Shown piece by piece: positions 19,301-28,989 of a stretch of 64,000 bases of DNA (the first letter of the stretch is position 1; each line of letters opens with the position of its first letter). The translations under genes and the position numbers were made by a program. Location: positions 1-64,000 of the forward strand of contig LDOQ01000174.1 of assembly GCA_001887945.1 (NCBI GenBank), given 5' to 3'. Under the pieces are notes generated by a model. That model was not told the DNA's origin. It saw only the letters and a program-made list of their open reading frames with translations, and made no database searches. Source of the stretch: Spraguea lophii. Lineage: Eukaryota; Microsporidia; Spragueidae.

Positions 19301-20437
19301 TTAAAGAATTATTTTAAGTATTGCGGAAGAAAATACTAAAATTCCCGATATCAATAATATAAAGGAAAATACTGTATATATAGGATCTTTGATTTTTCTC
19401 TGTGATAAATAGAATAATGATGGTAATATCAATGCTATAAATGTTGAAGCTGTCGCACCGGTAAATGCATAAATTTCTCCCAATTCTACACCGGATATTG
19501 CTAAGAAAAATGTAGAGGATAAAAGTCCTACAGTAATTAATATGTGCGTTGTTAAAGAACTGTGATTAAGTTTAAAACAGTTAATCAAATGTGTTCTGCA
19601 CGGGTTTATTTGTAATGGGTATGACACACCAAGTACTATGATATATAATATTCTTATGATATTGGTTAACGTAGTATCCGGATAATTTTGTAAAACGTTA
19701 TCAAATAAAAAATTATAAAATAGGATCCAATTACAAAATCCGAATAATATATATAATACTATACCTGTGGATATAGACATATATATAACATTTTTAATTT
19801 TACTTTGATTATTCAATTCATTATGTATCGATATAATATTTTGCTGGCATGTACAAGCGAATATAAATGTTCCCAATCCTTTTAACCAATCTTTAGAAAT
19901 AGGTTTTACGTATTTTATCCCGTATAACATTTCTTTATGCAAAATCAATTTTGCGACAGACACAGATACAACAAATACAATAGATAATACACCAAGAAAT
20001 GACGTATATTTTAGATGTTTAAGTTTTTTAAAAAATGTTAGAGGAGATATCAACAATAAAAATAAGAATAAAAGCCATCTGCTAGACACATTTACATAAA
20101 ATGCACTATAAATCACCTTCGGTAAAAGATGTCCAGCAATTATTAAATACGAAGAAGATACATTCCAACATTTAAAAAATACGCAGATATCAATTACTAT
20201 TCGTAAAGAAGGTACAGTTTTCAATGACATAGATGATAATGTAGATTTTCTATCTCCCCAAATCCTATTCATATGCGTCAGTAATCTTAAACTAATTATC
20301 GCAAAAAACCCTGAAACTATCGTAAATAATGTTGCTGCTAATGGTCCATATATTCCAAACAACATAGGAAAATATAATATACCACTACCAATTATCGTCT
20401 TTAACAAATTAACAGCGCTGATATATACTTCGTCCAT
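19301..20437 (-). CDS. Amino-acid transporter, AAAP/SLC36-38 family
   Basis: Multi-pass transporter that imports or redistributes amino acids, a key need for this kind of parasite. 378 residues with about 10-11 hydrophobic segments. The first holds the family signature VNLLKTIIGSGILYFPM; later come LLTHMNRI and the GTFIFACTCQQNIISIHNEL segment typical of AAAP helix 5-6. The N-terminal tail is nearly absent (MDEVYISA). Slightly more C/G-containing codons than the neighbours. No CCC at the start. Substrate cannot be deduced. Confidence 0.9.
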   Translation of the reverse strand: MDEVYISAVNLLKTIIGSGILYFPMLFGIYGPLAATLFTIVSGFFAIISLRLLTHMNRIWGDRKSTLSSMSLKTVPSLRIVIDICVFFKCWNVSSSYLIIAGHLLPKVIYSAFYVNVSSRWLLFLFLLLISPLTFFKKLKHLKYTSFLGVLSIVFVVSVSVAKLILHKEMLYGIKYVKPISKDWLKGLGTFIFACTCQQNIISIHNELNNQSKIKNVIYMSISTGIVLYILFGFCNWILFYNFLFDNVLQNYPDTTLTNIIRILYIIVLGVSYPLQINPCRTHLINCFKLNHSSLTTHILITVGLLSSTFFLAISGVELGEIYAFTGATASTFIALILPSLFYLSQRKIKDPIYTVFSFILLISGILVFSSAILKIIL

Positions 20438-20885
20438 TGATTTTATATTATTCGTACTTTATTTATTTAACTTGAAACTCCGTTTTATGAATATCAAATT
20501 TTATGATCATTGATTTAACCAATCAAGTTAGAGTCTCGGTAGTAATAGTTATTTATTTTTAAAAGAGATTTTAACTTTACCATCTTAAATTTATATGTTA
20601 TAGAGATTTTTAAAAAATATTTTTTATTTTTTTATTTTCACGTCAAAAAAATAAATAAGACATCGAGACTTAAATTTAAATATCTATTGCATAATAACAG
20701 TTTTTTATTGGTTAAATACTCCAATAAGAAAATACTACAATGTATACGAATTATAATTGATATCGATTCTCGTAAAAAAATCATTTAAATATAAATAAAG
20801 TTTTGATATCGATCATTCGTTTTAAAATTATTTGAATTATTATTTGAAAACCATATTCATTTTTATTATCAAATAAAATATTTTA
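20438..20885. other. Intergenic gap
   Basis: No gene seen. TTGATATCGAT occurs twice in direct orientation (near 20,757 and 20,802), each followed within about 20 bases by AT-rich sequence. It lies upstream of the transporter and downstream of the SCY1-like gene. Confidence 0.4.
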
Positions 20886-22376
20886 TTACCAATTGCTCCA
20901 ACCACTACTTTCTTCTTCTGCACTTTTAAAACTTTCTGTTTTTTCTTCTATATCAATTTTTTTGACTTTCTTTTCAATTTCATCTTTCTTATCATTTACA
21001 TTTCTTCTATTACGTACAAACGGTATCCAACTTCCAACATTCTTAGTTAATTCTTCTCTATGTTCTTTCACAAAATATAAAATATTTATTATGGTTTGAA
21101 ATATTTTATTATCGTTATATTCAGGTAATGTAGAACATAGAATGGATAATAATTGTACAATTCTTTCCATTTCTAATTTATCAAATGAATTATCTATTAT
21201 TTCTAAAACTCTATTATGATCTTTTGGTAAATAATAAATTATAAGTTTAAACAGACCTTCTTCATCCATTTCACATAAATATTCTATATTCTCTTCTAAA
21301 AAATTACATGTAATCTGCAAAATTTCTTTATTTGCTTCTTGTAAAAGAATCTTCAACAATTCTTTTACTCTCTTTTTTTCTAAAAATTTTAATATTTTAG
21401 AAAATGAGTTTATAGTATCTACACGTAAGTTTTTAACTTTTAAACCTAATGATAATGATTTAAATATGGATTTGGAATTCCATAAAGATGTTTTGTTAAT
21501 AAAAAAATCTATATTTTTTAAAACGAAGGATCTAACGTTAGAATCTAATACACCAAATATTTTTTCTATTTGTAAATCATAGCTATCTAAATCCAAAAAT
21601 ATTATTAATTTTAAAATTCTATCTTTATACAATTTTAATTGTTCTTCTGATTCTTTACTCTCCAAATTAAGTTCTGGAACGTATAATCCCAGTAAATAAT
21701 TTTTTACAGTTTCCGGAAATACATTATTTTCTATAAAATATTTTTTATCCACTGTATATTTTCCATCATTTCTCAATATTTTATCCACCAAAGTTCTTTT
21801 ATCATTTAATTTTAATACTGGAAATGTTACACATCTATTTTCTATCTCTATGAATATATTATCTTCACATTCACAAATTATTTCTTCCACACTCTTTTTA
21901 TTTCTATTGATTTCTAAATCATAAAACATTCTTTTATCATTACACGCCTTTTGATTTGTAGATTTTTCAAAACCACCCAAAATAAGTATGCCTGCATCAT
22001 TTACAAACAATGAATCCATCTTAATATTATTATGTGCTATATTACATTTCTCATTTAAAAATATTATAACCTTAGCTAAATTATAAAGTATATAATCATT
22101 ATAGAGTTTATATCTATTATTATAAATAAATGTATATACCACAGGTGTATATATTTTAAAAGTAGAACCTACTCTTTCAGTGTTTAATATCTTTATAATA
22201 TTATCATGTCGTATCTTTTTTAGAATATTAACCATATTATTAGGATTGAATGTTGTGTATTTAAAATAACTGGATTCCAATCCTTTGTATTTTACGGTTG
22301 AAAATTCACAGAATTCAAGATATTGTGTAGGAGATAGTTTCTTTTTAGAAGAAAATACTTTCTTAAGAAAAAACAT
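20886..22376 (-). CDS. SCY1: SCY1-like pseudokinase
   Basis: Membrane-trafficking/tRNA-export scaffold of the SCY1/Cex1 family. The N-terminal half is a kinase fold with dead motifs: HNNIKMDSLFVND stands where HRDxKxxN is expected and GGF replaces DFG. The second half consists of helical HEAT-like repeats, and the tail ends in an acidic stretch plus SGWSNW. The open frame extends 133 codons further upstream, but that part is only antisense of the ORC1/CDC6-type gene. The minus-strand signal ATCCCTATG fixes the start at 22,376 (MFFLKKVFSS), giving 496 residues. Divergent from the ATPase gene. Confidence 0.75.
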   Translation of the reverse strand: MFFLKKVFSSKKKLSPTQYLEFCEFSTVKYKGLESSYFKYTTFNPNNMVNILKKIRHDNIIKILNTERVGSTFKIYTPVVYTFIYNNRYKLYNDYILYNLAKVIIFLNEKCNIAHNNIKMDSLFVNDAGILILGGFEKSTNQKACNDKRMFYDLEINRNKKSVEEIICECEDNIFIEIENRCVTFPVLKLNDKRTLVDKILRNDGKYTVDKKYFIENNVFPETVKNYLLGLYVPELNLESKESEEQLKLYKDRILKLIIFLDLDSYDLQIEKIFGVLDSNVRSFVLKNIDFFINKTSLWNSKSIFKSLSLGLKVKNLRVDTINSFSKILKFLEKKRVKELLKILLQEANKEILQITCNFLEENIEYLCEMDEEGLFKLIIYYLPKDHNRVLEIIDNSFDKLEMERIVQLLSILCSTLPEYNDNKIFQTIINILYFVKEHREELTKNVGSWIPFVRNRRNVNDKKDEIEKKVKKIDIEEKTESFKSAEEESSGWSNW

Positions 22377-22590
22377 AGGGATATAAACTTTTTGGGATAA
22401 TAATATAATGAAACGATAATAAAATGGAACGGTAATATAATGTATGGTATAAAGAGAATAATAAAATATTATAATAGAAGAATGTAAAATAATAATTTTA
22501 TAACAACCATAGAATAATAAAATATAAAAACAAAATATAGAAATAATAATTTTTTTATGAAGGATCATAGTGTTATTTTTATAAAACCCC
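22377..22590. promoter_or_regulatory. Shared divergent promoter region
   Basis: 214 bp separate two head-to-head starts, each with its own CCC signal: ATCCCTATG leftward (SCY1-like) and AACCCCATG rightward (ORC1/CDC6-type). Very AT-rich; no other feature seen. Confidence 0.5.
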
Positions 22591-23325
22591 ATGAAAAAAT
22601 TTACTGAAAAACTATTCCTTAGACACAATGAAGTTAAAAAGATTAGAGAATTTTTATCTTCAAAAGAAAAAATATTGCATATCAGTGGGAATCCTGGTAC
22701 TGGAAAAACATTCACTGTAAAAGCAACATTAAAAAATAGAAAATATAAAATTTTGAATTTCTTCAGAGATAACATAACAAAAAATATAAAATCCTCAAAA
22801 AATAAATTATTGGTAATAGATGAATTTGATAAATATTATCAAACACATAAAGATGAATGTATAAATTGTATAAATTCTCATCAAAACAAGATTATCACCA
22901 TATCCAATGATTTAACCATATCTTCCAATATTTTATATTTTAAACCATACACCACCGAAGAAATGATATTTATTTTAGAAAATAAACTAAAAGAATTAAA
23001 TATAAAAATATCAGAAGATATTCTTAAATATATTTCTAAGGATATAGAATATGCAGGTGATATTAGAAAATCATTTAATTACATACAAACATTGGTAAAG
23101 AATAATAAAAATATAACATTTATAGATATTATAAAAAATAATCAAAAAGAAGAAACAAATGAAAATCTACATTATAAAATTATTAAAAAAATTATTAATG
23201 ATGAAAATATAGAAGAGAATAATTATTATTCTGAATATTATATTAGATGTAAAGAATATAAAATTATACAACATACAAAAAATGATTTTTATTCTATAGT
23301 AGAAATTATTACAAATGGATATTGA
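22591..23325 (+). CDS. ORC1/CDC6-type AAA+ initiator ATPase, minimal
   Basis: Replication-licensing ATPase. Walker A GNPGTGKT (33-40), Walker B LLVIDEFD (73-80), sensor-1 Asn in ISNDLT (about 106), lid helix PYTTEEMIFIL, and sensor-2 in AGDIRKSFNYI. The order and the GDxRK string fit Orc1/Cdc6 rather than RFC. Only 244 residues: it stops shortly after the lid and seems to lack most of the winged-helix domain. Start: AACCCCATG. Cdc6 and Orc1 cannot be told apart here; Orc1 normally carries an N-terminal BAH domain that is absent, slightly favouring Cdc6. Confidence 0.75.
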   Translation: MKKFTEKLFLRHNEVKKIREFLSSKEKILHISGNPGTGKTFTVKATLKNRKYKILNFFRDNITKNIKSSKNKLLVIDEFDKYYQTHKDECINCINSHQNKIITISNDLTISSNILYFKPYTTEEMIFILENKLKELNIKISEDILKYISKDIEYAGDIRKSFNYIQTLVKNNKNITFIDIIKNNQKEETNENLHYKIIKKIINDENIEENNYYSEYYIRCKEYKIIQHTKNDFYSIVEIITNGY

Positions 23326-23805
23326 TAGATAAATAAATATAAAAGAATTTATGTGTTATGGTAGAAATATTTTATTTATATGAATAAATATATTTTAAAT
23401 GTTTAACGTTAATAAATTATTATTTGCTCAGTAATATTATAACATTGATATGTTTTGTAATAAAATGTTTCGATAATTAACTTTTAAAATAAATATTATT
23501 ATATCACAGGAAGAAATATATTAAATTATTAAATATTCTATGGTTTTTATTTACGGATATGATTATTTTACATGTAATAAAATATACTCAATATGTTACA
23601 AATATTTAAAAATATAAATTTAAAATAAAAGAATGATGATATCTAAATATATTATTAAAATATTTTTATCAATGTAATGAGGTGTAATGCAATGGTTATA
23701 ATTTTATTAAATTTTTAAAATAAAAAAAATATATTACTAAAATCTTGTAACTACTACACTGATTATTCGATATTAAAAATAATTTAGGAACTTTTATTTA
23801 TTAAT
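23326..23805. other. Intergenic gap
   Basis: AT-rich, between two converging genes. No gene, RNA or clear repeat seen. Confidence 0.5.
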
Positions 23806-26800
23806 CTAGAATATATAATCAATTTCTGAATCCTCATAGAGTGATACCCTCACACCTTCTTCTTTTAATTTTATAACAATATCATTTTTATCATCTATCA
23901 TTTTATTATCATCTAAATACAATGTTTCTAAGGATTTAAGATATACCATATCAGGAAGCTTGGTAATCTTACTACCACTGAGTATAATAGATTCTACATC
24001 CAATGGAAATTTAACATAGGAAATATCATATAATTCATTGTAGGATAAATCTAATGAGGCAATAGAGATATATTGTGAAAGATCAGGTAATCTAGTTACT
24101 CCAGCTTTTACTAATTCTAGCTCACATACAGAAATAGGGAATTCTGCATATGATATATCACCAAGAAGATTTTCCGAAAGCTGTAAAATATATAAACGGT
24201 AGAGGTGATTTAGTTTGGGGAGTTTTGTGACAAAGGATTTATCTAAATATAAACTTCTAAGTGACGAAGGAAGTTCTACATGTGAAATATCTCCGAATAT
24301 ATTAGAACTAAGGTGTAACTCTTCTAGAAATTTGCAATGGGATAGATCAGGAAAAATTTTAAGTGAACATCCTTCTAAATTTAAACTTCGCAATTTAGGA
24401 GGAAATTTTATAGTTTCTATTTGATTTATCATATTTTTTCCTAATTTTAAAATTTCGAGGTTATGTAGGGTTACTATTTTATCGATGTGAGAAACTCTAC
24501 AATTAATAAGTTCTAATCTTGTTAAACTTTCTGGATATTTTAAATCGTGTATTTTTTGTATTGCGTTGTTTGATAGCTTTAATGTCTTAAGATTAACAAG
24601 ATTGGAAATATCAGGTAATTTTGTTACTACAGAATTTGAAAGGTTAAGAACTATTAATGATTGTGGAAACTTTGTTTTTTCAATATCAAGGAGAGAATTG
24701 AACGATAAATCTAAATTTTCCAAATTCTTAAAATTCATATTTTCAGGAAGTTTAGTAATTTTACAGTTCCTAAGATTAAGATAATAAATAAATTTAGGGA
24801 ATATTGCTTTTGATAAATCTCCCAATTTAGTATCAGATATATTTATTTCTTTCAACCGTGTTAGTATAGTACGTTCGTAAAGACTAGCTTTTATTTTATA
24901 TTTAGGTCCTTTTTTCTGTGTATAAATTAAACTTTCAATATTTTTAACATTACGAATTGGATTATTATTTGCAAAAATTCGTTCTATGTTAGTTTTATAA
25001 ATATTTTTGAAAAGTTTGGTAATTTTAGAATTATTACAATCTAATATTCTAATATTCTTGGGAAGATGAATTCTTCCGAGATTCTTTAAATCATTTTGAT
25101 TTATGTATAATTCTTCAAGTAAATGTAGATTTTTAAGAACCGGAAGTTTAGTAATATGATTATTTGTAAGTGTTAGAAATTTAATGGACGAAGGAAGATT
25201 GAGTTCGGATACATCACCAAGATTATTTTTTGTAAGTTTTAAAGTGGATAAGTTCTTTAAATTAGATATATTTATAAAACCTTTCATATTACAATCTATT
25301 ATATTCAACACTTCTAAATTTTCTGGAAATTCTATTTTATTACAATCTTTTATATACGCACCAATTAATTCTAATTTTTTTAATGATGAAAAATTATTTA
25401 TGGTATTTAAATTGATATAATGTGAATTGGGCTTTTCGGGGTTTGTGGTCGATGTCGTGGTAAAGAATGATTCTGTGATAGAGTTATTTATTTTCAAATC
25501 AGTAAGCTCTTTATATTCTTTTAACATTGGAATATCTTTGATTCTACAAAGTTCCAATTCTTTTAAATTTGGAGGATATCTTACTTCTTGCTCATTTTGT
25601 ATTTTTGAAAGATTCATTTTAAGTTTTACCATTTCTCCTAAAGTATATAAATTATTAACACTCTTTACTTCTAATTTATCAAATAATGCATTTTTTATAT
25701 TTGGTGGTAATAAGAGACTTGTAATCCAAATATTATTTCCATCGATATCCATTGTTTTTAAATTTTCAAAATTCATAAAAGTGTGAAAATTACATATTTT
25801 AGAATTTTTTAACTGAATCTTTTCTAAAGAGATTGGAAGATTATTAGGACAAACTTCAAATTGGTCATCACTGGAAATTAATAATCTTTTTAGATTAGAA
25901 AGATTAGCCATCTTTAATGGTCCATATATCTCAGAAGATTTTATAACGAATTCTTCTAAAGAATTACTAATGGTTTTAAAATCTATTCTTTTTAACAACG
26001 AGTTTCCTATAAATAACGTTTTCAGTTCTGTAAAAATATCAATGCCTTCTAAGGTCGAGAATGGATAATATTGGATTTTTATCTTCTTTATTTTTTTAGG
26101 GATTCTTTCCCATATCATGATCTTTTTCATTCTTACACAAAATTCTAATTCTATTAAATTTTCAAATATTCTTAAATCTGGTATTTCATCTTGTCGTGTT
26201 TCACTGAACTTAAGAATTTTTATGTTTTTTGGTATTTTCGTTATAAAAGAATTATTCAAAATTGATTCTGTTATATCCAAAGACTCTAAATTTTTTAGAT
26301 GTCTAAGATATGGAATATCGGGTATTGTACAACTTCTAAGTGAAAGATTACGTGTGGTTATTGGAAATATTAAATTTTCAACATTATTAATTGTACACTC
26401 CCACAAATTTATGGTTTCTAGATTTTTTAATGCAGATAAATAAGGAAGTTCGTAAATACTTGAAGAATGTATGCATAATTTTGTTATATTGACTGGTAAT
26501 TCTATCATGTCTTTTGAATAAATAGTAGTTTCTTCAAGTTCTATTTCTTTTAAATTATTTAGATGTTTTAATTCCACTTGCTTTTTCATTGGATTTGGAG
26601 AAAAACTAAGAGAATTTAAACTATTTGGTAAATTCAAATTATTTACCTTCAATTCCTCTCCGAATGAATATAAATATAATTTCTCAAGTTTTGAAAAAAT
26701 TTTTAGATCAGGAAATTTATATAACTCTATCATCTCAAATGTAAGTGCTTTTACATTTATTAATTTTTCAGCATTTTTAAAATCTGAAACATACAAATTT

Positions 26801-26898
26801 TTACGATTCATAAATGTTGCAGATTCTATCTCATGCAGATTTTCTTTATGTTCCAAATCTTTATATTCAATGGTTACATCTTCCCACTCTTCTTCCAT
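23806..26898 (-). CDS. Giant leucine-rich-repeat protein, 44-residue double repeat
   Basis: 1030 residues, almost entirely LRRs of 22 residues (some forty). They alternate in two flavours, so the true period is 44. One flavour ends in a TKLPDLxxL-type stretch (for example VTKLPDISNL). The other carries LxLSxNxxxDI and leads into FPxSL (for example YNELYDISYVKFP). Near the C-terminus five or more consecutive units are exactly 44 long. A short acidic N-terminus (MEEEWEDVTIEYKDL) and an acidic tail cap the solenoid; no signal peptide or membrane segment is seen, implying an intracellular protein unless exported unconventionally. Start: AGCCCATGG on the minus strand. Molecular role unknown; LRR solenoids usually bind proteins. 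Confidence 0.85.
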   Translation of the reverse strand: MEEEWEDVTIEYKDLEHKENLHEIESATFMNRKNLYVSDFKNAEKLINVKALTFEMIELYKFPDLKIFSKLEKLYLYSFGEELKVNNLNLPNSLNSLSFSPNPMKKQVELKHLNNLKEIELEETTIYSKDMIELPVNITKLCIHSSSIYELPYLSALKNLETINLWECTINNVENLIFPITTRNLSLRSCTIPDIPYLRHLKNLESLDITESILNNSFITKIPKNIKILKFSETRQDEIPDLRIFENLIELEFCVRMKKIMIWERIPKKIKKIKIQYYPFSTLEGIDIFTELKTLFIGNSLLKRIDFKTISNSLEEFVIKSSEIYGPLKMANLSNLKRLLISSDDQFEVCPNNLPISLEKIQLKNSKICNFHTFMNFENLKTMDIDGNNIWITSLLLPPNIKNALFDKLEVKSVNNLYTLGEMVKLKMNLSKIQNEQEVRYPPNLKELELCRIKDIPMLKEYKELTDLKINNSITESFFTTTSTTNPEKPNSHYINLNTINNFSSLKKLELIGAYIKDCNKIEFPENLEVLNIIDCNMKGFINISNLKNLSTLKLTKNNLGDVSELNLPSSIKFLTLTNNHITKLPVLKNLHLLEELYINQNDLKNLGRIHLPKNIRILDCNNSKITKLFKNIYKTNIERIFANNNPIRNVKNIESLIYTQKKGPKYKIKASLYERTILTRLKEINISDTKLGDLSKAIFPKFIYYLNLRNCKITKLPENMNFKNLENLDLSFNSLLDIEKTKFPQSLIVLNLSNSVVTKLPDISNLVNLKTLKLSNNAIQKIHDLKYPESLTRLELINCRVSHIDKIVTLHNLEILKLGKNMINQIETIKFPPKLRSLNLEGCSLKIFPDLSHCKFLEELHLSSNIFGDISHVELPSSLRSLYLDKSFVTKLPKLNHLYRLYILQLSENLLGDISYAEFPISVCELELVKAGVTRLPDLSQYISIASLDLSYNELYDISYVKFPLDVESIILSGSKITKLPDMVYLKSLETLYLDDNKMIDDKNDIVIKLKEEGVRVSLYEDSEIDYIF

Positions 26899-27017
26899 GG
26901 GCTACCAGTTCCCAAAATTTTTATCGCATAAACAAAATATGAAAATAAAAAATGAATATAGAATCTTCTAAAAAAATAAAAATGGAAAATACTCGAATAA
27001 ATAATATTTTTATTTTT

Positions 27018-27743
27018 TTATAATTTAGAAAATACATCATGCTGATAATATTCTTTAAAATCATCACCTACTAAATATCCCATTATTTTATAATGATATT
27101 TAATTTTATCTTTACATTTAACAGGAGGATATTCCACCCATTGACTTTTAAATGCTATAGAATTTTCAAAAGACACATCAGATATTATAAATGGTATATA
27201 CTGTGTATAATTTATTTTCATATTTAAAATAACATCAAAAAATAATGCTATCTCTCTTCCTTCCAATACCAACCCACATTTTTCTTCTCTATAAATTATA
27301 TCGTTATTTTCTAACAGATTTTTAAATTTCATCGGAAGAATAGTTTTTTTATTAAATACGATCAACTCTTTATTATACAACAAATAAAATAGATTACCAT
27401 TCTTCAAATTATTATAAGCACCTATTAATGCTTTTTTATATTCTTGATATATTAACTGCGATAAATCATTATCCTCATATTTCATAATATGTGTGAATGG
27501 AAATTTATAATATTTTACATTTTTCTCAACCAATGGTTCAAATGAAAATATTTCCAATGAAGTAAAAATACCATTAATTCTTTCTTTTTTTATCTTTTGT
27601 TCTTTTTTTGTAAGAACTTCAAAAAATATTTTTTCATTTATTTTGAATTCTCTTTTTTCTTTTATTTTGGGAGATAATTTTATAATTGTAGGCTTTGTAG
27701 TAGACAGTATATCTTTGGGATTATCTGGTATACTGTTTTTCAT
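27018..27743 (-). CDS. DONSON-like replication protein (tentative)
   Basis: Possible homologue of DONSON/Humpty-dumpty, which helps deliver GINS to the MCM helicase in animals and plants. The middle ALIGAYNNLKNGNLFYLLYN ... LIVFNKK resembles the family core (a Leu/Asn helix, then CxFFYxxxxxxTVLF). DVSFENSIAF and KIKYHYKIMG near the C-terminus fit two later conserved strips. 241 residues, less than half of animal DONSON, and no membrane segments. Start: TACCCTTAATG on the minus strand. Neighbouring La and LRR genes give no clue, although ORC1/CDC6, ORC2 and RFC4 lie nearby. The call is a recollected-pattern match and may be wrong. Confidence 0.42.
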   Translation of the reverse strand: MKNSIPDNPKDILSTTKPTIIKLSPKIKEKREFKINEKIFFEVLTKKEQKIKKERINGIFTSLEIFSFEPLVEKNVKYYKFPFTHIMKYEDNDLSQLIYQEYKKALIGAYNNLKNGNLFYLLYNKELIVFNKKTILPMKFKNLLENNDIIYREEKCGLVLEGREIALFFDVILNMKINYTQYIPFIISDVSFENSIAFKSQWVEYPPVKCKDKIKYHYKIMGYLVGDDFKEYYQHDVFSKL

Positions 27744-27969
27744 TAAGGGTATACAATAATTGAAAGGGATAATAACGGATATGATAATTGTATAGAGAAA
27801 TGATAATGATGTATATAATAATTGAAAGATAATAATGTATTTATATGTATAAAGATAATGATATATTAATACATATAATGATACAATGATGTATTATATA
27901 CTAAGATAATCGTATACATCATTATTTCATTGAAAAATAAAAATAACCTTTTTTAAAAAAATTATTTTA

Positions 27970-28989
27970 TTAAAATTTTTTATTTTTCTTCTTCTTAATT
28001 GGTTTTTCTATTTTGAGTTTTTGAATATATTCCATTTCCTTATCTTCTTCTAATTTATTCAATGTAATTTTATCTCCTTCTTCACTTGTATATTCTTTTG
28101 TTGTAAAACCTTGTTCTTTTTTAAATCTTAAAACATTTTCTTTCAAATCAACAAATGCTACACCTTCCACAATATTTTTAATCTCTTTAATAGTCATTTC
28201 TTTTTCTGTTGTAAATTTAAATATCTTATTTTTAAATTCTTTTAAAAGGGTGTTTTTTATTTTTTCTTTCTTTTCACCTTCTTTTTTAGCATCTAAATAA
28301 TCTCTTTTCATCATAATTTGTAAATATTTACTTTCTTCTGATTTATTTTCTGTTCCTTCTGATTTTATATTTTTATCCTCTGTTTTTTCTATTTTATCAT
28401 TTACCTCAGTCTGTTTATTTTCTTTTATTTTGTCATTTTCCAATTTTACTTTCTTATTTTCTGTTTTTTCTACTTTTCTCTTCTTACCATCCTCATCAGT
28501 TTCCACACCAACTTCTTTATTTGGTATTTCTATTTTCATCCCTAATACTTTCTTAGCTTCTTCTTCATTTTTCAATTCTACCATAATATTTCCATTAAAT
28601 TTTTTATTTTTATCTTTTCTCATTCTTATGAGCGAAGGAATAAAATATTTAGAAATATAATTTTCTATTTCACCCAAATCCATCGTTTTCTCGAATCCTT
28701 TAATTATCACAGTTTTTACTTCTGTATTAGATTCAATATATTTTTTATATTCCTCACTTTCTATTTTACTTATTTTATTACCATCTATTTTAACCAATCC
28801 ACTATCTTTTAATACATTTTTAATATCTTCTGCATTACATTCTAATTCTTTAAGTTTTTTAAATGTAAGAAGAATATCTATATCAATTCCACCAGATGAA
28901 CATTTTTCTCTTAAAAATTTATCTTTTGCATAATTAGCGTCACTGAAATAAAATTCTAATTGTTTTTTTATTTTTGCAATATCTTTCAT
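27970..28989 (-). CDS. LHP1: La protein (LHP1)
   Basis: RNA chaperone binding the UUU-OH ends of RNA polymerase III transcripts. La motif at residues 1-80 (KQLEFYFSDANYAKDKFLRE ... TFKKLKEL); RRM1 follows (TVIIKGFEKTM ... NGNIMVELKNEEEA, about 95-150); then a very Lys/Glu-rich linker; a degenerate second RRM-like part (KNKIFKFTTEKEMTIKEI ... VAFVDLK); and a basic tail KKKKNKKF suited to nuclear retention. 339 residues. Start: GACCCTCAATG on the minus strand. Confidence 0.92.
   Translation of the reverse strand: MKDIAKIKKQLEFYFSDANYAKDKFLREKCSSGGIDIDILLTFKKLKELECNAEDIKNVLKDSGLVKIDGNKISKIESEEYKKYIESNTEVKTVIIKGFEKTMDLGEIENYISKYFIPSLIRMRKDKNKKFNGNIMVELKNEEEAKKVLGMKIEIPNKEVGVETDEDGKKRKVEKTENKKVKLENDKIKENKQTEVNDKIEKTEDKNIKSEGTENKSEESKYLQIMMKRDYLDAKKEGEKKEKIKNTLLKEFKNKIFKFTTEKEMTIKEIKNIVEGVAFVDLKENVLRFKKEQGFTTKEYTSEEGDKITLNKLEEDKEMEYIQKLKIEKPIKKKKNKKF

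Noticed and set aside
22377..22775. Upstream extension of the SCY1-like frame across the ORC1/CDC6 gene
   Set aside because: The extra 133 codons are antisense of a clear ATPase and full of unlikely hydrophobic filler; a CCC signal marks the internal start.
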